A DNA stretch of 64,000 nucleotides from Lingula anatina (lineage: Eukaryota > Brachiopoda > Lingulata > Lingulida > Lingulidae): positions 1 to 64,000 of the forward strand of contig NW_019775670.1 of NCBI RefSeq assembly GCF_001039355.2. Reading direction: 5' to 3'. Numbering within the stretch: the stretch's first letter is position 1; each line of letters opens with the position of its first letter. The notes beneath the pieces were generated by a model, which saw only the letters and a list, made by a program, of their open reading frames with translations, had not been told where the DNA came from and made no database searches. Shown here one piece after another: positions 39,591 to 64,000 of this stretch. The position numbers and the translations under genes are program-made.

Positions 39591-41362
39591 GCTTGGTCAA
39601 AATACTTCTGTTTATTAGACAAAGCAGAAAACACTCCGATTGCACTGTCGGTAGTAAATACACCATGGAAGTTACAAATGTTTTGCGGTCAGATAATGTA
39701 ATTATCATTGAAAAGCACGAGTACGGGCACATCTTGTGAGACAGGTCTATAACAGCTGGTAACAAATGACATCCCAAATATGAACGAGTATTTAGCAGTG
39801 CAACGTTGCTTTGAATCTCCGGGGTAGAAATACGGTGAACACTGACTGTGTCTCCAGCTCACATTATATAACAGCTCACTCTCTACAAACTGTAGACAAC
39901 TGCACTACTGCATAAACAATGAGTAAATCAACCGGCAAAAGTCACAAGAAAAACAATATCAAAAACAAAAATCTGTACCAGATATTAACTGCTGCTCTAG
40001 TAATGAACTGGACAAAGGGCAGGATATATCACAGCAAATCACACACTGTTCCTGGGAACTGAACAGATACCTTGGATATACTGGCAAGTTATGTGTAAAC
40101 TATACAACAAATAGAAAAAGACTTATTACACGCAGCCGTGCATTAAAAATAAGACACATAAGGCAGTGATCCTAAACTCAAGTTTGACAATGAGATTCTC
40201 TGTGTTGTATAACATTTACAAAACATGTTGAGGTGGGTAAACAATAGATAAAAAACAATAACATTTATACAATACTGTCACTAGACATTGAAGTGTCAAC
40301 AAATTATACATACATGTAGCACCGACGTGGGAATGTTATTTAACACAGTGGTCTTCCGTATAAAATGAAGTTATTGATAAACATTTACAACGTATCTGTT
40401 TTTTTAAACCCACCTACTGCCTGCCTATCAGTTCAGATTTAGGATTGGGCAGAATGCAGGGCTTGCTGCCTAAAACGATGTTCCAGGGTTTTGGATCCAA
40501 CAACCCACCCTCCATATTGCCTCCACCCCCCTCAGAGAGATACCTGATGTTTGGTAACAATCCCTTTTAGATACCATTTACATGTAAGTGAAATATAAAT
40601 AAAACGATATTAAATGAATAAAGAAATCAACAAGCAAATAGTTACATGAATAAGCCAGACACAGATTTTTATACAAAGGGAAAAGTTAGATTTAAATAAA
40701 GATGTGGAATTGAAAATGAGTAATAAAGAATCTAACACTGCTATCAAATTTTTAACATAAGAAAAAGACATAAAAAGCTAAAACAATAAGCTGCACTTGA
40801 ACAAACTGCGTATGTGCCCAACAAGAAAAAAATTCTTAAAATTCACATTCTACATATATTTCATCTGTGAAATCAGAAACTAAGGAACTGAAGAGCCAGC
40901 ACATTATGATATAACCACTATATTAGCAAGGTAACAGCCACGCCCCTCCCCCCCTCCACTGGGCTGAGTCATAGCTGAGACCCAGGCAATGTACATCTAT
41001 GTTGTGTGTCCATCATGGCAGATGGACACATTTAGCCAGATGACCCGTGGGCATCCTATCTTTTATTATAAAGACAATCACTGTGCTGATTTAATACTTT
41101 ACAAACACTCTGTGACATGTAGTGTACAATATTTAAGTAGTAGCACAGAGTATGAGTGAATAGTGCCCACATCTTCATGAATAACAGCACAGCATACAAT
41201 ATACACAGTCTACTACTACATCACAATGTTTTATTTAATAGTCTCTTCTTTATCTGTCCATCTCTCCATACTCCATGCTTGTATCAGATCTTATGTGGCC
41301 CACCTCTGCCTCATGTCTGCAGTGTGAAATCAGTTGGTGCCCAGCACCATTTGCCATCAAAA
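39591..41362 (-). promoter_or_regulatory. Slo1 distal 3' UTR and polyadenylation signal
   Basis: Below the stop of the distal Slo1 terminal exon there is about 1.75 kb without coding sign. TTTATT at 39611-39616 is AATAAA on the transcribed strand and is the best candidate signal, with cleavage expected shortly below it. Extent is inferred from the signal only. Confidence 0.45.

Positions 41363-64000
<22,638 letters not shown>

Overview
This is a window of an animal nuclear genome. It is AT-rich, its genes are split by short GT-AG introns, it has long CA/GT microsatellites and small inverted-repeat transposons, and two stray N bases show it is a draft assembly. I assign it to a marine invertebrate, probably a lophotrochozoan (mollusc or brachiopod type). 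The Slo1 tail exons read more like protostome Slo than vertebrate KCNMA1, and one interspersed repeat resembles a family I associate with marine invertebrates. The species is not determined.

Layout. (1) 227-14066, + strand: the 3' 35 exons of CFAP65 (CCDC108), a motile-cilium protein, cut by the left window edge; every exon joins in phase to a single stop. (2) 15629-16288, - strand: a single-exon METTL27/WBSCR27-like SAM methyltransferase, tail to tail with CFAP65. (3) 17282-about 22700: two consecutive ~2.7 kb copies of non-coding sequence, joined exactly at an N, so possibly an uncollapsed haplotype. (4) 28889-29680, - strand: single-exon noggin, a secreted BMP antagonist, in gene-poor DNA (22.7-39.6 kb). 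(5) about 39.6-64.0 kb, - strand: the 3' part of the BK potassium channel gene Slo1 (KCNMA1 family), from the end of RCK1 through RCK2 and the calcium bowl to alternative C-termini; its 5' part lies beyond the right edge.

The genes do not form a pathway. The richest biology is splicing in Slo1. The RCK1-RCK2 linker is spread over several small exons, four of which have lengths divisible by three. Two alternative exons begin with the same Val-Phe-Cys in the same phase after the last shared exon. The intron before the calcium-bowl exon is largely a minisatellite whose units copy that exon's own 3' splice site. I found no CRISPR array, operon, rRNA, convincing tRNA or clearly novel system.
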